The notes under the pieces are model-generated. The model was not told the DNA's origin. It saw only the letters and a list, made by a program, of their open reading frames with translations, and searched no databases. The translations under genes were made by a program, and so were the position numbers. Positions 7,510-17,731 of a DNA stretch of 64,000 bases are shown here, one piece after another. This stretch comes from Cyanocohniella sp. LLY (GTDB lineage Bacteria; Cyanobacteriota; Cyanobacteriia; Cyanobacteriales; Nostocaceae): the NCBI GenBank assembly GCA_022241785.1, contig JAKOMP010000018.1, positions 1 through 64,000 of the forward strand, written 5' to 3'. How positions within the stretch are numbered: the first letter of the stretch is position 1; each line of letters opens with the position of its first letter.

Positions 7510-9270
7510 TTAAGAGGATGCGGGTATCTTGTGCACTGGTGGCTTTCTCCGTGAGTTTACCCTAAGTTGGAGTATTGCGCTACGTTGAGACTCTGTTCCT
7601 GTTTGCCAGCTTATTCTGTCATCACTGATTTGCCAATTTGACTGGAGGTATGTTGTAATGGCTTGCGATCGCAATTGAACAATTTCAGCTAGCTCATTTT
7701 CTTCTTGGTTAACTACCATTTCCAGCCTTAAATTTGGCTGTTGCTGCAAAGTTTGACCAATACTGTCTAATAATTGGCTGTTATCTGTCGTCAATTCTGA
7801 TTCCTCTTCCTCAAACAGAATTTCTCCCACAGAACTATCTATTCTCTGCATAGTCACCTGGGCAGACTGGTAATTCAACCTAGTTCTGATGTTATCGGCA
7901 ATCAGTATTTGACCATCTCCATCAATATCACGCTCACTCAGATACAGTAATCGGATACTTAAGGGTGAAATGGGACTAGTGATTAACTCATAATTTATTA
8001 GTTCCGCTGGTTGGGGTAGCCTCAAATCACTCAAAGCAGATTGGACTTCTTGCACAAAACTTGATTGTAATTGAGCAATAGTAGTTATTGGTTCAGGAAT
8101 CCTTTCTTCGCGGGCTGGGCGTAAAAGTTCGTTTGAGGCGGTAGGAATTTCAATTAATTTGAGTGATAACGAATCGGCAGATCTCCCTAAACGCGAGGCT
8201 AGTTGTTGCACATAAATATCTTGTTCATCTGGGGTGTATTGTTGACTAGTAAACACCTGAAGTTGCACTGTCAGCCTATTGTTGCGTTCTGAGGTCGCCA
8301 TACTACTAATATAAGAACGTGATTCACCATTAGGAAAAGTGGCAAAATTTTTCTGCCACAAATCTGTAGCTGTACGACGAATCAGATTCTCTTGTTGCTG
8401 CAACGAAATTTCTTGTCTGAGTTGACTAAGAGATCGATTCAGTGGGAAGATGATTGCCACAATTGTAAAAAGAATCAACAAAAATCTCCCCGGCAGAGAA
8501 CCAATTGTTTTTAGCTTGCCATAAACAGGTAATTTCTCCATAATGCTCTGTATCCAGAGACTTTCTGGATGTACTGCCCGCCATTCTCTGACTTTTGCGC
8601 GCACCTGATTATTATCTATATGCAAGCCTAAAAAAACTAGCATGGCGGTAAATGTAATTGCTACCAAGTTGGTGAAAAACAGTAAGCCACCACCACTAGC
8701 TATGCGGAAACCATTGGTAAAATTCACATTCAAAGCTATCCCCATGCCATAACCTACAACACATAATGGGGGCATTAAAGCAACCGCAATAGCTACACCA
8801 GGAATAGAAGTTGCTACTCCTTTGGGTTCTTTACAAATAGCAACTGAACCTACTGCACCAGAAAACAGCGCCACTACCAAATCTAAAATATTAGGTCGAG
8901 TTCTAGCCAAAATTTCACTAGTTACTTCCTTAAATGGCAGCAATGATACCAAGATCATGGCAAAGACAATGGCAACAAGACAACTCAAAATTAGATTGAT
9001 TAATGCCCGCATAGCCAAAATCACATCACCCGCAGCCAGGGCCAGTCCATTGGCGAGAATACCTCCCATCAATGGAGAAATCAGCATCGCGCCAATGATG
9101 ACAGCGGGACTGTTCAAGACTAGTCCGAGGGTAGCAATACCAGCGGATAACAAAACTTGAATCCAATAGCTGAGATCATCAAGGCTCAGTGAACTGCATA
9201 TTTCCAGATATACTTGTTCTTTACGCGCCTGACCAACTCCCAAGTTATGGGAAAACCAGTCTCTAAACAT
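7510..9270 (-). CDS. DUF389 family membrane protein
   Basis: 586 residues. The DUF389 hydrophobic core occupies about residues 35-215 with Gly-rich helices (NSPAVIIGAMLISPLMGGI, VAIAVALMPPLCVVGYGMG). Another membrane segment near 265-280 is followed by a long soluble C-terminal part (about 290-586). The tail contains an OmpA/OmpB-like beta-alpha pattern near 500-570 (LRLEMVVNQEENELAEIVQLRSQAI). Function is unknown; transport or stress sensing has been suggested for the family. It lies 15 bp after the stop of the 9286-10140 gene, so the two form a minus-strand pair. Confidence 0.82.
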   Translation of the reverse strand: MFRDWFSHNLGVGQARKEQVYLEICSSLSLDDLSYWIQVLLSAGIATLGLVLNSPAVIIGAMLISPLMGGILANGLALAAGDVILAMRALINLILSCLVAIVFAMILVSLLPFKEVTSEILARTRPNILDLVVALFSGAVGSVAICKEPKGVATSIPGVAIAVALMPPLCVVGYGMGIALNVNFTNGFRIASGGGLLFFTNLVAITFTAMLVFLGLHIDNNQVRAKVREWRAVHPESLWIQSIMEKLPVYGKLKTIGSLPGRFLLILFTIVAIIFPLNRSLSQLRQEISLQQQENLIRRTATDLWQKNFATFPNGESRSYISSMATSERNNRLTVQLQVFTSQQYTPDEQDIYVQQLASRLGRSADSLSLKLIEIPTASNELLRPAREERIPEPITTIAQLQSSFVQEVQSALSDLRLPQPAELINYELITSPISPLSIRLLYLSERDIDGDGQILIADNIRTRLNYQSAQVTMQRIDSSVGEILFEEEESELTTDNSQLLDSIGQTLQQQPNLRLEMVVNQEENELAEIVQLRSQAITTYLQSNWQISDDRISWQTGTESQRSAILQLRVNSRRKPPVHKIPASS

Positions 9271-9285
9271 ATTTAACTCTACTTT

Positions 9286-10140
9286 TTAAGTTGATGTCTG
9301 CCGGTTGAGAATAATCATCTCATTGCCCACAACGGGGTTACGCGCTATTAGCCTATCTTGGGAATCGACAATTTCTAGATGGGTAAAATCAAGTTCTTGA
9401 GAGCGTTGTAATATTTCCGCCGCTAGTTTGTTTTGTTGAGATTCTGCGAGTGTATACCAATCATCGTTAATTTTGACAGTGAGATTGCTAGTGCGGAAGT
9501 TAGCTTGTATTGACTCTATCAAACCAGAGGCAAAGCGATCGCTTATTTCGGCTACTTGATTTTCAATCGCTGCAATCAGGGTTTGTTCTGGTGTCAAGTT
9601 GATAATTGGCTTTGGAGTCGGTGTCGGAGTTGGCGTTGGAGTCGGTTCCGGTGTTGGTTCTGGTGTCGGCGTCGGCGTTGGCGTTGGCTCCGGTGTAATT
9701 TCCTCTAGTGGCTGTGGTTCTGGTGTGGTTAATTCTGGTGGAATAGTGATTGTTGGACTTGGCGTTGGTACAGGAACCTCCTCAACTGGTGGGACTGTTG
9801 CTATTTCAGTCGGATTTTTAGTCAACAAAGTTGCAGTTGTCCAAAATATAGCTACAGTCATTACTGTCAAAATTCCTGTCAATACCGTATCTGACAAGTT
9901 ATTAGATACATTTGATGGTAAAAACAAACGGACTTGTCTTAAAAATCGATTCCATTGTGTTTCCAGACGTTGCCAAAAACTGGGTGTTGCTTCAGTACCT
10001 GTTGGGGGTGCAGTCTCCAGTTTGACTACCGCAGTTTCTAAAATACCAATCGTCCCTCGAAGAACTTGGATGATTTTGACTTTCCAAAAAGGTGGTTGGC
10101 GGGAATCAGGGGGTTGTGAGTTGGGATTGTCTTGTGACAT
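9286..10140 (-). CDS. Membrane protein with a Pro-Thr repeat linker
   Basis: 284 residues. One membrane segment lies near 88-105 (LTGILTVMTVAIFWTTATLL). A low-complexity linker of PTP and PEP repeats spans about 115-180. A soluble C-terminal domain (about 185-280) contains KINDDWYTLAESQQNKLAAE. The linker probably spans the cell wall or periplasm. It is encoded directly upstream of the DUF389 gene, and the 15-bp gap suggests an operon and possibly a shared complex. No known domain name was assigned to the C-terminal part. Confidence 0.65.
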   Translation of the reverse strand: MSQDNPNSQPPDSRQPPFWKVKIIQVLRGTIGILETAVVKLETAPPTGTEATPSFWQRLETQWNRFLRQVRLFLPSNVSNNLSDTVLTGILTVMTVAIFWTTATLLTKNPTEIATVPPVEEVPVPTPSPTITIPPELTTPEPQPLEEITPEPTPTPTPTPEPTPEPTPTPTPTPTPKPIINLTPEQTLIAAIENQVAEISDRFASGLIESIQANFRTSNLTVKINDDWYTLAESQQNKLAAEILQRSQELDFTHLEIVDSQDRLIARNPVVGNEMIILNRQTST

Positions 10141-10275
10141 GGAACTTTCACCAAAAGCAGCGAATCAAAGACAAATGACCAGCATTCTTACTGCTGCCTC
10201 TTTTGCCTTAATGTATCACTTCAATGCTCTTGCTACTTGGGCTAAACTGACTAGTTAATGAGTTTTGGTGAGTTT

Positions 10276-11190
10276 ATGAGCCTGAAACGCCGTCAATTTT
10301 TATTTTTAAGTAGCCTCGGCACTCTAGGTACAGGAGTTCTCGGTTGGACGTTAACTCGTCAAAATAATCAAGTTGCGAATATTGCTGACTCAACAGTCAT
10401 CGCCGCCACCCCACGCCAAAATGACTTGCTATTACGTTTTGCCTCTGTTGCGGATACGGGAACTGGCGCTAAAGGTCAATATGCTGTAGCTGATGCGATG
10501 AATTTTTATCACCAGCGAAATCCTTATGATTTGGTAGTTTTAGCTGGAGACAACATTTATAACGATGGCGAAATTGAAAAAATAGGTGCAGTTTTTGAGC
10601 GTCCCTATGAAAATTTACTGTCTCAGGATGTCAAATTTCACGCTTGTTTAGGCAACCATGATATTCGCACTGAGAACGGTAACCCACAAATTAAATATCC
10701 CGGCTTTAATATGCAGGGGCGTTATTACACATTTCGCCGTGACGCAGTGCAATTTTTTGCTTTAGATACTAACCGTAATGCTGATTGGAAAAACCAAGTA
10801 GTTTGGTTAGAACAAGAATTAAGCCGCAGTGACGCACCGTGGAAGGTAGTATTTGGGCATGACCCATTTTATTCATCGGGACACTATGGTGTAAGTCAAT
10901 CACTGATTAAACGCTTTGTACCTTTATTTAAAAAGTACAATGTGCAACTTTACATCAATGGACACGACCATCATTATGAGCGCACGCTTGCTATTGAAGG
11001 CACAACTTATTTAACTACTGGTAGTGGTGCCGGTGTTCGTCCTACAGGGCGTTCTAAGTGGACAGAACATTCTGCTGAAAGGTTGGCTTTTGCCGCTTAT
11101 GATGTGTATTCAGATAGAATTGAAATAAATACAATGGGTACTGATAAAAAGATTTTTGACAAAGGTGTCATTAAGTTTAAATCTGCTTAA
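10276..11190 (+). CDS. Tat-exported purple-acid-phosphatase-like metallophosphoesterase
   Basis: 304 residues from the ATG at 10276, which follows a GGTGAG ribosome site; an ATG at 10258 is the alternative. The N-terminus SLKRRQFLFLSSLGTLGTGV is a twin-arginine signal. Metal ligands are visible as FASVADTGTG (Asp), VVLAGDNIY (GDN), CLGNHD (GNHD), VVFGHDPFY and INGHDHHYE (GHDHH). The set matches the tartrate-resistant acid phosphatase branch. It is likely periplasmic and active on phosphomonoesters. No PHO-box was recognised upstream. Confidence 0.85.
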   Translation: MSLKRRQFLFLSSLGTLGTGVLGWTLTRQNNQVANIADSTVIAATPRQNDLLLRFASVADTGTGAKGQYAVADAMNFYHQRNPYDLVVLAGDNIYNDGEIEKIGAVFERPYENLLSQDVKFHACLGNHDIRTENGNPQIKYPGFNMQGRYYTFRRDAVQFFALDTNRNADWKNQVVWLEQELSRSDAPWKVVFGHDPFYSSGHYGVSQSLIKRFVPLFKKYNVQLYINGHDHHYERTLAIEGTTYLTTGSGAGVRPTGRSKWTEHSAERLAFAAYDVYSDRIEINTMGTDKKIFDKGVIKFKSA

Positions 11191-11204
11191 ATTTAGCTAA
11201 TTAA

Positions 11205-11222
11205 GGTGGGCAAATGCCCACC
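11205..11222. terminator. Short hairpin between the phosphatase and ptuA
   Basis: GGTGGGCA and TGCCCACC form a perfect 8-bp stem with a 2-nt loop. It has no T run, so it is either a weak terminator or one of the dispersed GGTGGGCA palindromes seen again near 23419. Confidence 0.4.
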
Positions 11223-11252
11223 AAATACATTCTATTCAGTTGAGTTAAAACT

Positions 11253-12506
11253 ATGAAAGTCAAGCGCCTAAAAATGCAATCATTCCGGGGGATTGGCGAT
11301 TTGACATTGGAATTTGACGAAAATAAACCGACTGTACTGATTGGTATTAATGGAGTAGGTAAATCAAGTATTCTGGATGCAATATCCCTCTTACTTTCTC
11401 GTTTTATGGAATGGATTGGAGGTGTTTCTCCAACAGAAAAACTAAGAGCATTCAGTGAACAAGATATTTCTAATAAACATTCATTCACAAAACTCAAGAT
11501 TACGGCTTCATTAAGAGGTGTAGAAGAAGATTGGGAAATATCCCGAATTTATAATGGAGTATCGCAAGATTCAGGTCATAAAAAGATTAAAGCGGCTGCT
11601 AATGCAATTTGGCGACATTGGCAAAATGAGCCTGAATACAATCTACCATTAGTAGTATATTATTCTGTAAATCGTGCCGTTATTGATATTAGTCTAGAAA
11701 TTCCTAAAAAAACTCAGTTTAAACAAATAGATGCTTACGAGAAAGCACTCATAGGTAACAGAAATGATTTTTCTAGTTTTTTTCAATGGTTTAGAAATCG
11801 AGAGGATTTAGAAAGTGAGTTGCTACGAGATAACCGTGATTATCAAGATATACAATTAGAAGCAGTCAGGCAAGCTATATCTTTATTGATACCCAGTTTT
11901 TCTAACTTACGTGTACGGCGTTCTCCCTTAAGAATGACTGTAATCAAGCAAGGAGAAGAACTGATAGTTAATCAATTATCTGATGGTGAGAAATGCTTGC
12001 TAGCAATGGTAGGAGATTTAGCAAGACGTTTGGCAATTGCTAACCCAGGTTTAGAAGATCCATTGCAAGGTAGTGGAGTGGTGTTAATTGACGAAATTGA
12101 ACTACACCTACACCCAAAATGGCAACGAGAAATCATTCCAGCTTTAACACGCACATTTCCTAATTGCCAATTGATTGTCACTACACATTCCCCTCAGGTC
12201 ATTAGTCATGTTAAACCTGAAGGAATTTATATTTTAGAAAAAACAGATAATAATGTTATTGCCAAACGGCCAGAAAGTTCTTTTGGTAAAGATAGTAATA
12301 GTATCTTAGAAGACCTGATGGATGTTCCTGAACGTCCACAAGAAATAAAAGAAAGGCTTTTAGAATTATTCAGATTAATTGATGCTGGTAATTTAGAAGG
12401 TGCTAGACAGTTACGTCAACAGTTAGTACATGATATTGGTGCAGATGAAGCAGAATTTGTCAAAGCAGATGTACTCATCCGGCGTAAGGAAATTCTCAAT
12501 CGATGA
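11253..12506 (+). CDS. ptuA: Septu defence ATPase PtuA-like (AAA/ABC type)
   Basis: 417 residues. Walker A is GINGVGKSS (residues 31-39). The ABC-like signature is QLSDGEKCLLAM (about 240). Walker B is VVLIDEIELHLHPKW (about 275), and the H-loop is IVTTHSPQVISH (about 310). The N-terminal KVKRLKMQSFRGIGDLTLEF is typical of RecF/OLD-like DNA ATPases. Its stop overlaps the start of the HNH gene by 4 bp (ATGA), the classic PtuA-PtuB arrangement. In Septu systems the ATPase controls the HNH nuclease, which degrades invader DNA. Phage specificity cannot be read from the sequence. Other OLD-like ATPase/HNH pairs cannot be fully excluded. Confidence 0.78.
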   Translation: MKVKRLKMQSFRGIGDLTLEFDENKPTVLIGINGVGKSSILDAISLLLSRFMEWIGGVSPTEKLRAFSEQDISNKHSFTKLKITASLRGVEEDWEISRIYNGVSQDSGHKKIKAAANAIWRHWQNEPEYNLPLVVYYSVNRAVIDISLEIPKKTQFKQIDAYEKALIGNRNDFSSFFQWFRNREDLESELLRDNRDYQDIQLEAVRQAISLLIPSFSNLRVRRSPLRMTVIKQGEELIVNQLSDGEKCLLAMVGDLARRLAIANPGLEDPLQGSGVVLIDEIELHLHPKWQREIIPALTRTFPNCQLIVTTHSPQVISHVKPEGIYILEKTDNNVIAKRPESSFGKDSNSILEDLMDVPERPQEIKERLLELFRLIDAGNLEGARQLRQQLVHDIGADEAEFVKADVLIRRKEILNR

Positions 12507-13153
12507 AGTACATCAAAAAAAATCAGGAACCACACAAATTTTCTAGGTGGAAAGCTTTAGAAAACGATGATTGGAAACCTAGTTGGGATGATAATTTTCA
12601 AGCACCAGAAAAACCTATTGTGCATGATGCTTTGCTAAAAGAACAGGGTTATCTCTGTTGCTATTGTGGAATGCGTATCACTAGAACAACTAGCCACATA
12701 GAACATCTCCAACCTCGCACTAACTATCCACATTTGGCACTAGAGTACAGAAATTTAATTGCTTCATGTCAAGGAGAAAGTGAAGAACCTCCTCTAGTTC
12801 CAGTACATTGTGGTCATAAGAAAAAATATTGGTATGATACGCTTTTAACGGTTTCGCCTCTAGAAATCAACTGTGCAGATTTTTTTCAATACCCTGCTTC
12901 TGGCGAAATTTTGCCAACAGATGATCCCTATCAAAGTGCTGCTGCTGAAACAACAATTGAGAAGCTTGCACTTAATATTAACAAGCTGCAAAAAATGCGA
13001 AAGGCGGCAATTGATGGTGTATTACTAGATATTGATGCTTTAACCGATGTAGAAATACAGCAACTAGCTCAAGGTTACGACAAACCTGATGGCAATGGAC
13101 AACATACGCCGTTTTCTGCTGCAATTATCTATTTACTGAAGAATTATTTTTAA
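12503..13153 (+). CDS. ptuB: Septu HNH endonuclease PtuB-like
   Basis: 216 residues. HNH core: CCYCGMRI (two zinc-like cysteines, about 51-54), then SHIEHLQPR (His-Glu-His, about 65-73), then LALEYRNLIASC (Asn, about 88). A second Cys/His pair occurs in PVHCGHKKKYW. This matches the PtuB family found with PtuA and in retron Ec78. Translation is probably coupled to ptuA through the ATGA overlap. Confidence 0.8.
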   Translation: MKYIKKNQEPHKFSRWKALENDDWKPSWDDNFQAPEKPIVHDALLKEQGYLCCYCGMRITRTTSHIEHLQPRTNYPHLALEYRNLIASCQGESEEPPLVPVHCGHKKKYWYDTLLTVSPLEINCADFFQYPASGEILPTDDPYQSAAAETTIEKLALNINKLQKMRKAAIDGVLLDIDALTDVEIQQLAQGYDKPDGNGQHTPFSAAIIYLLKNYF

Positions 13154-13216
13154 TTTGTTAAGAAGTTAAAGAACGCATTATAGTAAATCACATCAATTGG
13201 ATTCAGGAAAAAGTTA

Positions 13217-13513
13217 ATGATTTTAGAAGCAGTAATGCTGAATATCAAACCCGGACTGGAAGATGATTTTGAATTGGCTTTCAAAAAAGCTTCTAGTATT
13301 ATCTCTTCAACTAAAGGATATTTATCTCATGAACTTCATAAATGTATAGAAGCTCAAGGTAAATATTTGTTACTTGTCAAATGGGACAGTTTAGCAGCTC
13401 ATACTGTAGAATTTAGAGGCTCTGCTGAGTATCAAGAGTGGAAAAAATTGCTGCATCATTTCTATGAGCCATTTCCCACTGTTGAACACTTTGAAGAAAT
13501 AGAATTAGCTTAA
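13217..13513 (+). CDS. Antibiotic biosynthesis monooxygenase-like domain protein
   Basis: 98 residues of ferredoxin-like beta-alpha-beta pattern. It runs MILEAVMLNIKPGLEDDFELAF, then KGYLSHELHKCIEAQGKYLLLVKWDS, then GSAEYQEWKKLLHHFYEP and EEIELA. This matches the ABM family of small dimeric oxygenases and heme-degrading-like proteins. The exact reaction is unknown. It lies just after the Septu genes on the same strand, but a 63-bp gap and housekeeping-like character argue against it being part of the defence system. Confidence 0.8.
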   Translation: MILEAVMLNIKPGLEDDFELAFKKASSIISSTKGYLSHELHKCIEAQGKYLLLVKWDSLAAHTVEFRGSAEYQEWKKLLHHFYEPFPTVEHFEEIELA

Positions 13514-13570
13514 TTTTTTTTAGCCTGATATTAATTCCTCACTCGTTTTTTGAGAGGACAAAAATCAATA

Positions 13571-15901
13571 TTACTCCACTCTTTGTAACTGTGCTATCCT
13601 TGGGTCAACAATTTTTTGCCCCAAACTGGCAAATTTAATCGCCACAGATACTTTATTTGCTTCACCGAAGACGTGCGTAATTTCACCTATACCAAAAGTT
13701 TTATGTAAGACGCGATCGCCTACTTGCCAATTAGAGGGCGTATAGGGCTTACCGCCAGCTTTAGCAGCAGTTTTGGTCTGTGTATGTCGTCCTTTATTTC
13801 GAGTAGCTAATAGTTCTTCTGGCAATTCATCCAGAAATTGCGATCGCATGGCGGGTTCTCGAGAACCATACAAACGACGTTCACGGGCATGTGATAAATA
13901 TAACCGTTCTTGGGCGCGAGTAATGCCGACATAACACAATCGGCGTTCTTCTTCTAAGGATGCTGGGTCGTTCATGGAACGGTAATTAGGGAATAGTCCC
14001 TGTTCTAACCCCACCAAAAATACCACGGGAAATTCTAACCCTTTGGAAGAATGCAATGTCATCAAAGATACTGCTGTTTGCCCTTCCTTGAGGTTATCTA
14101 AATCAGAACTGAGGGCGGTACTTTGCAAAAAGGCGGGAAGAGATACATCTTCGTTTTCGTTCTCTTCTTGGAATTGTAATGTGGCGTTGTAAAGTTCTTG
14201 GACGTTTTGGATGCGGTCTTCGGCTTCATCTGTGCCTTGGTTTTGCAAGTCTTTAATGTAACCAGACTCGTCTAAAAGTCCCGTCAGCAATTCGGAAACT
14301 GGAACTGTTGCTACTTGTTGTTGACAGTTGCGAATCATGGCTGCAAAGTTATTTACAGCCTTAGCGGAACGTCCAGCTAATGTATTGACTGATGTTTCAT
14401 CGCTAATAATTTCCCACAAATTTGTACCTAATTGCTGGGAGGCGTTCACTAAGTTGTCAATGGTGGCTTTACCAATTCCTCGCCGGGGAGTGTTAATCAC
14501 TCGTAATATACTGACTGTATCCGAGGGATTAGCGATCGCTCTTAAATAAGCTACAACATCTTTAATTTCTTTGCGATCATAAAATTTCATTCCTCCCACC
14601 ACTGTGTAAGGAATTTGATTCCTCACCAACAGTTCTTCAAAGGGACGTGATTGAGCGTTGGTACGATAGAGGATGGCAAAACTTCCCCAATCTAACTCGG
14701 GGTTTTGGTGTTCCAGTGTCTTAATTTGCCGAATCACAAAATCTGCTTCGTCTAATTCATCATCGGCTTTGTGACAATAAATTTGCTCACCCTCTCCCCG
14801 TGTGGCTTTGAGGACTTTATCAATTCTTTGGGTGTTATTTTCAATTAGTTCATTGGCTGCTTGGAGAATATTTTCACAAGAGCGATAATTTTCTTCTAAC
14901 TTCACCATTGACCGGGTATCTTCATCTGGCAAACCATCGCCAAAGTCTTGTTGAAATTCCAGCAAAATCGTGAAATCTGCCATTCTAAAGCTGTAAATCG
15001 ACTGGTCAGCGTCACCTACAACAAAAACCGAGCGATTGCGCCATTCCCAAGCACTCTTTTCGTTTTCACCATTCGTCACCAATAGGCGAATCAAATCATA
15101 CTGAGTGCGGTTGGTATCTTGATATTCATCTACAAGAATATGACCAAATTTACGATGCCAGTAATCTAATACTTGCTCGTTTTGCTGAAATAACTTTGTA
15201 GGAACTAAAATCAAATCATCAAAATCGAGAGCATTATTTTCGGCTAACCTAGCTTGATAAGTATCATAGACATTAGCTATCACCCGTCCCCGATAATTTG
15301 GTTGTTCTCGCTCAAAGTCTTGGGGTGATAAGCCTTGGTTTTTGGCGTTACTGATAGCGTAGCGGACAGAACGGGCATCAAATTTTTTATCGTCTAAATT
15401 TAACTGTTTGGTGACGATATCTTTCATCAGACTTTGAACATCCGATTCATCAAAAATAGAAAAATTGCGATTCCAACGCCGTCCTTTTTCATCTTGATAT
15501 TTTTCAATATCAAACCTGAGTATCCGAGACAATAAACTGTGGAAAGTGCCACACCACAAGTCTTTAATGGTGTTTTTGTAGACCTGCGATCGCAATTGTG
15601 TTTGTTGGTATTCTGTTAATAAATCAAACCGTTGACCATGTTGTTTCATGGCCAATTGTTCCGCAAATAATTTTTGAATCCGTTCCTTCATTTCCCGTGC
15701 GGCTTTATTCGTGAAGGTCACCGCCAGGATATTTTCTGGATGGACACGATGTTGGAGAATCAGATTAGCAATGCGATAAGTCAGCGCGCGTGTTTTACCG
15801 GAACCTGCACCAGCAACAACTAACAATGGGCCGCAGTGATGTTCGACGGCTTGACGTTGGCTGGGGTTAAGGTGGCTGAGGAAATCAATGGTGGTTGTCA
15901 T
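13571..15901 (-). CDS. pcrA: UvrD/Rep-family DNA helicase PcrA
   Basis: 776 residues, the family's usual length. Superfamily 1 motifs occur in order: Q-motif LNPSQRQAV, Walker A GAGSGKTRAL, Ia VTFTNKAAREM, II LVDEYQDTNRTQY, III VVGDADQSIYSFR, IV YRTNAQSR, V SLMTLHSSKGLEFPVVFLVG and VI CYVGITRAQERLYL. The C-terminal WQVGDRVLHKTFGIGEI is the PcrA/UvrD Tudor-like domain that contacts RNA polymerase. Expected roles are repair, replication restart and removal of recombinase filaments. No LexA box was found upstream, unlike uvrA. Confidence 0.95.
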   Translation of the reverse strand: MTTTIDFLSHLNPSQRQAVEHHCGPLLVVAGAGSGKTRALTYRIANLILQHRVHPENILAVTFTNKAAREMKERIQKLFAEQLAMKQHGQRFDLLTEYQQTQLRSQVYKNTIKDLWCGTFHSLLSRILRFDIEKYQDEKGRRWNRNFSIFDESDVQSLMKDIVTKQLNLDDKKFDARSVRYAISNAKNQGLSPQDFEREQPNYRGRVIANVYDTYQARLAENNALDFDDLILVPTKLFQQNEQVLDYWHRKFGHILVDEYQDTNRTQYDLIRLLVTNGENEKSAWEWRNRSVFVVGDADQSIYSFRMADFTILLEFQQDFGDGLPDEDTRSMVKLEENYRSCENILQAANELIENNTQRIDKVLKATRGEGEQIYCHKADDELDEADFVIRQIKTLEHQNPELDWGSFAILYRTNAQSRPFEELLVRNQIPYTVVGGMKFYDRKEIKDVVAYLRAIANPSDTVSILRVINTPRRGIGKATIDNLVNASQQLGTNLWEIISDETSVNTLAGRSAKAVNNFAAMIRNCQQQVATVPVSELLTGLLDESGYIKDLQNQGTDEAEDRIQNVQELYNATLQFQEENENEDVSLPAFLQSTALSSDLDNLKEGQTAVSLMTLHSSKGLEFPVVFLVGLEQGLFPNYRSMNDPASLEEERRLCYVGITRAQERLYLSHARERRLYGSREPAMRSQFLDELPEELLATRNKGRHTQTKTAAKAGGKPYTPSNWQVGDRVLHKTFGIGEITHVFGEANKVSVAIKFASLGQKIVDPRIAQLQRVE

Positions 15902-16015
15902 GGGTAATCAGGGCGACTGAGCAAATAATCGCTTCTTCTGAGAGTATCGCAATTAGCAACTACAATTCTAGATTAATTAAAAGCGTCTAGGTATGAATCA
16001 TGTCCACACTCTCTA

Positions 16016-17731
16016 TTAATCTTGCACAGTCAATGGTAGGTGAACAGTGAAAGTAGACCCAACCCCAAGCTGACTTCTCACCATAATTTCACCGCCCATC
16101 ATATGGCAAAAGTGGCGGCTAATTGCTAACCCCAATCCAGTACCACCATATCTTTTTGTGGTTGATGTATCCCCTTGTGTAAATGGTTTAAATAACTGTT
16201 TCTGTTGACTAATAGACATGCCAATACCAGTGTCAACCACGGTGAAGCTAATTACACCTAAGGGAGCATTGGGGAGTATGTCTGTCTTTTCGCTCTGTAC
16301 TATTAAGCTTACCTTACCATTGGTGGTAAACTTGGCGGCATTGCTGAGTAAGTTTAATAACACTTGCCGCATCCGAGTTTGATCTGCGTACATTGTACCC
16401 AAATGCTCATCACAATAAACTTCCAGAATATTGCCATTCTTGTCTATAGCGGATTTGACTGTAAGTACAACGTTATTAATTAAGGTGGTTATTTGAAACG
16501 TCTCTGGGTAGAGAGTCATTTTTCCCGCTTCAATTTTGGACAAATCAAGGATGTCGTTAATCAGTTCTAGCAGATGTCTACCGGCAGAGTTGATTGTTTC
16601 CAGGTCAGTGATGAAGTCTCCCGATAAGTTTAAATCAGTAGCGTCATCTTGAAGCAGTTGACTCAAGCCAATAACTGCATTTAACGGTGTGCGTAACTCG
16701 TGACTAACATTTGCTAGAAATATACTTTTTGCCTTGCTAGCAGCTTCTGCTAATTCTTTAGCTTGTTCTAGTTCTTTAGTCCGTTCAGAAACTCGTTCAA
16801 TCAGACGGTTGAGGGATTTGGCTAATAAGCCAATTTCATCTTCAGTAGTTACGGGAGCGCGTAAATCAAAATTAGATTTTCTGGCTACTTGTTCAGCTAC
16901 TTGGGTGACAGTGATTACTGGTTCGGCGATCGCTCGACTAGTACGCCAGGCGACAATGGCTGCAATGGCCACTGACACCAGCATACTCATCATCACAATC
17001 AGTCTTTCAACTTGCTTGGCCTGTTCTACATCTTGTTGTCTTGTTGCTTCTTCTCGTTCGGCAGTTTGCAGAATATTGTTTAATCTGGAACTGAAACTAT
17101 CAAGCTGCATGGCGGTTCCACCACGCATAATTTTCAGCAACTCATCACGGGCGATCGCTACCTGTTCTTCCTCAGAGTCATTTTCTTGTAGGATATTCTC
17201 TATTTGCTCAACGTAGGATTCTAAACTTGTTTTATATTCTCGTAATAAAGCCTGTAAATTATCAGCAGGCACTGCTAATCCGCGAGGATTCCTGGCGACA
17301 AATTCAGCAATATCTTGCTCCAATATTTTCGCTGTGTTAACACTCTCGATAAATTGAGCTTTTTTATTTGGCAGTTGTTGTGAATCTTCCAAAACTGCAA
17401 CTAAATTGGAGCTATGCAGTTGCGCCCCTAATACTGCATCTTTATAATTTGTGAGCAGTTGTCTTTGCTCTTGGGCTTGATTGAATTGCCTAATTTCTCT
17501 TCCTCGGTAGTAATTGGCGATTACTAACCCAGTCAATGAACCGAAAAAGCCAATTCCAATTGCCACAAAATATCCGTAGCCAATTTTTTGATGTATGCGC
17601 CAGGAACTGGCTTTGAGTTTCCCTCGCGTGGGAAATTCAATAGTCGGGAGTTCGTCTATCGAAGGCTCTTCGGCTGGCACTTTTTTACTTTCTAAACTGC
17701 TGTCAAAAGGGATTGGCTTTTGAGTTTGCAT
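16016..17731 (-). CDS. Membrane sensor histidine kinase
   Basis: 571 residues. One membrane segment lies at about 50-72 and another at about 242-262, enclosing an extracytoplasmic helical sensor region. A HAMP linker ([21 protein letters not shown]) follows, then a coiled coil. HisKA has [18 protein letters not shown] (phospho-His about 347), and HATPase_c has NLLSNAAKF (N box), VVDTGIGM (G1) and [11 protein letters not shown] (G2). There is no receiver domain and no response regulator next to it, so it is an orphan kinase with an unknown partner and signal. Confidence 0.92.
   Translation of the reverse strand: MQTQKPIPFDSSLESKKVPAEEPSIDELPTIEFPTRGKLKASSWRIHQKIGYGYFVAIGIGFFGSLTGLVIANYYRGREIRQFNQAQEQRQLLTNYKDAVLGAQLHSSNLVAVLEDSQQLPNKKAQFIESVNTAKILEQDIAEFVARNPRGLAVPADNLQALLREYKTSLESYVEQIENILQENDSEEEQVAIARDELLKIMRGGTAMQLDSFSSRLNNILQTAEREEATRQQDVEQAKQVERLIVMMSMLVSVAIAAIVAWRTSRAIAEPVITVTQVAEQVARKSNFDLRAPVTTEDEIGLLAKSLNRLIERVSERTKELEQAKELAEAASKAKSIFLANVSHELRTPLNAVIGLSQLLQDDATDLNLSGDFITDLETINSAGRHLLELINDILDLSKIEAGKMTLYPETFQITTLINNVVLTVKSAIDKNGNILEVYCDEHLGTMYADQTRMRQVLLNLLSNAAKFTTNGKVSLIVQSEKTDILPNAPLGVISFTVVDTGIGMSISQQKQLFKPFTQGDTSTTKRYGGTGLGLAISRHFCHMMGGEIMVRSQLGVGSTFTVHLPLTVQD

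Noticed and set aside
9599-10258. 219-residue + strand frame rich in GVG repeats
   Set aside because: It is the antisense reading of the Pro-Thr repeat linker in the minus-strand gene.
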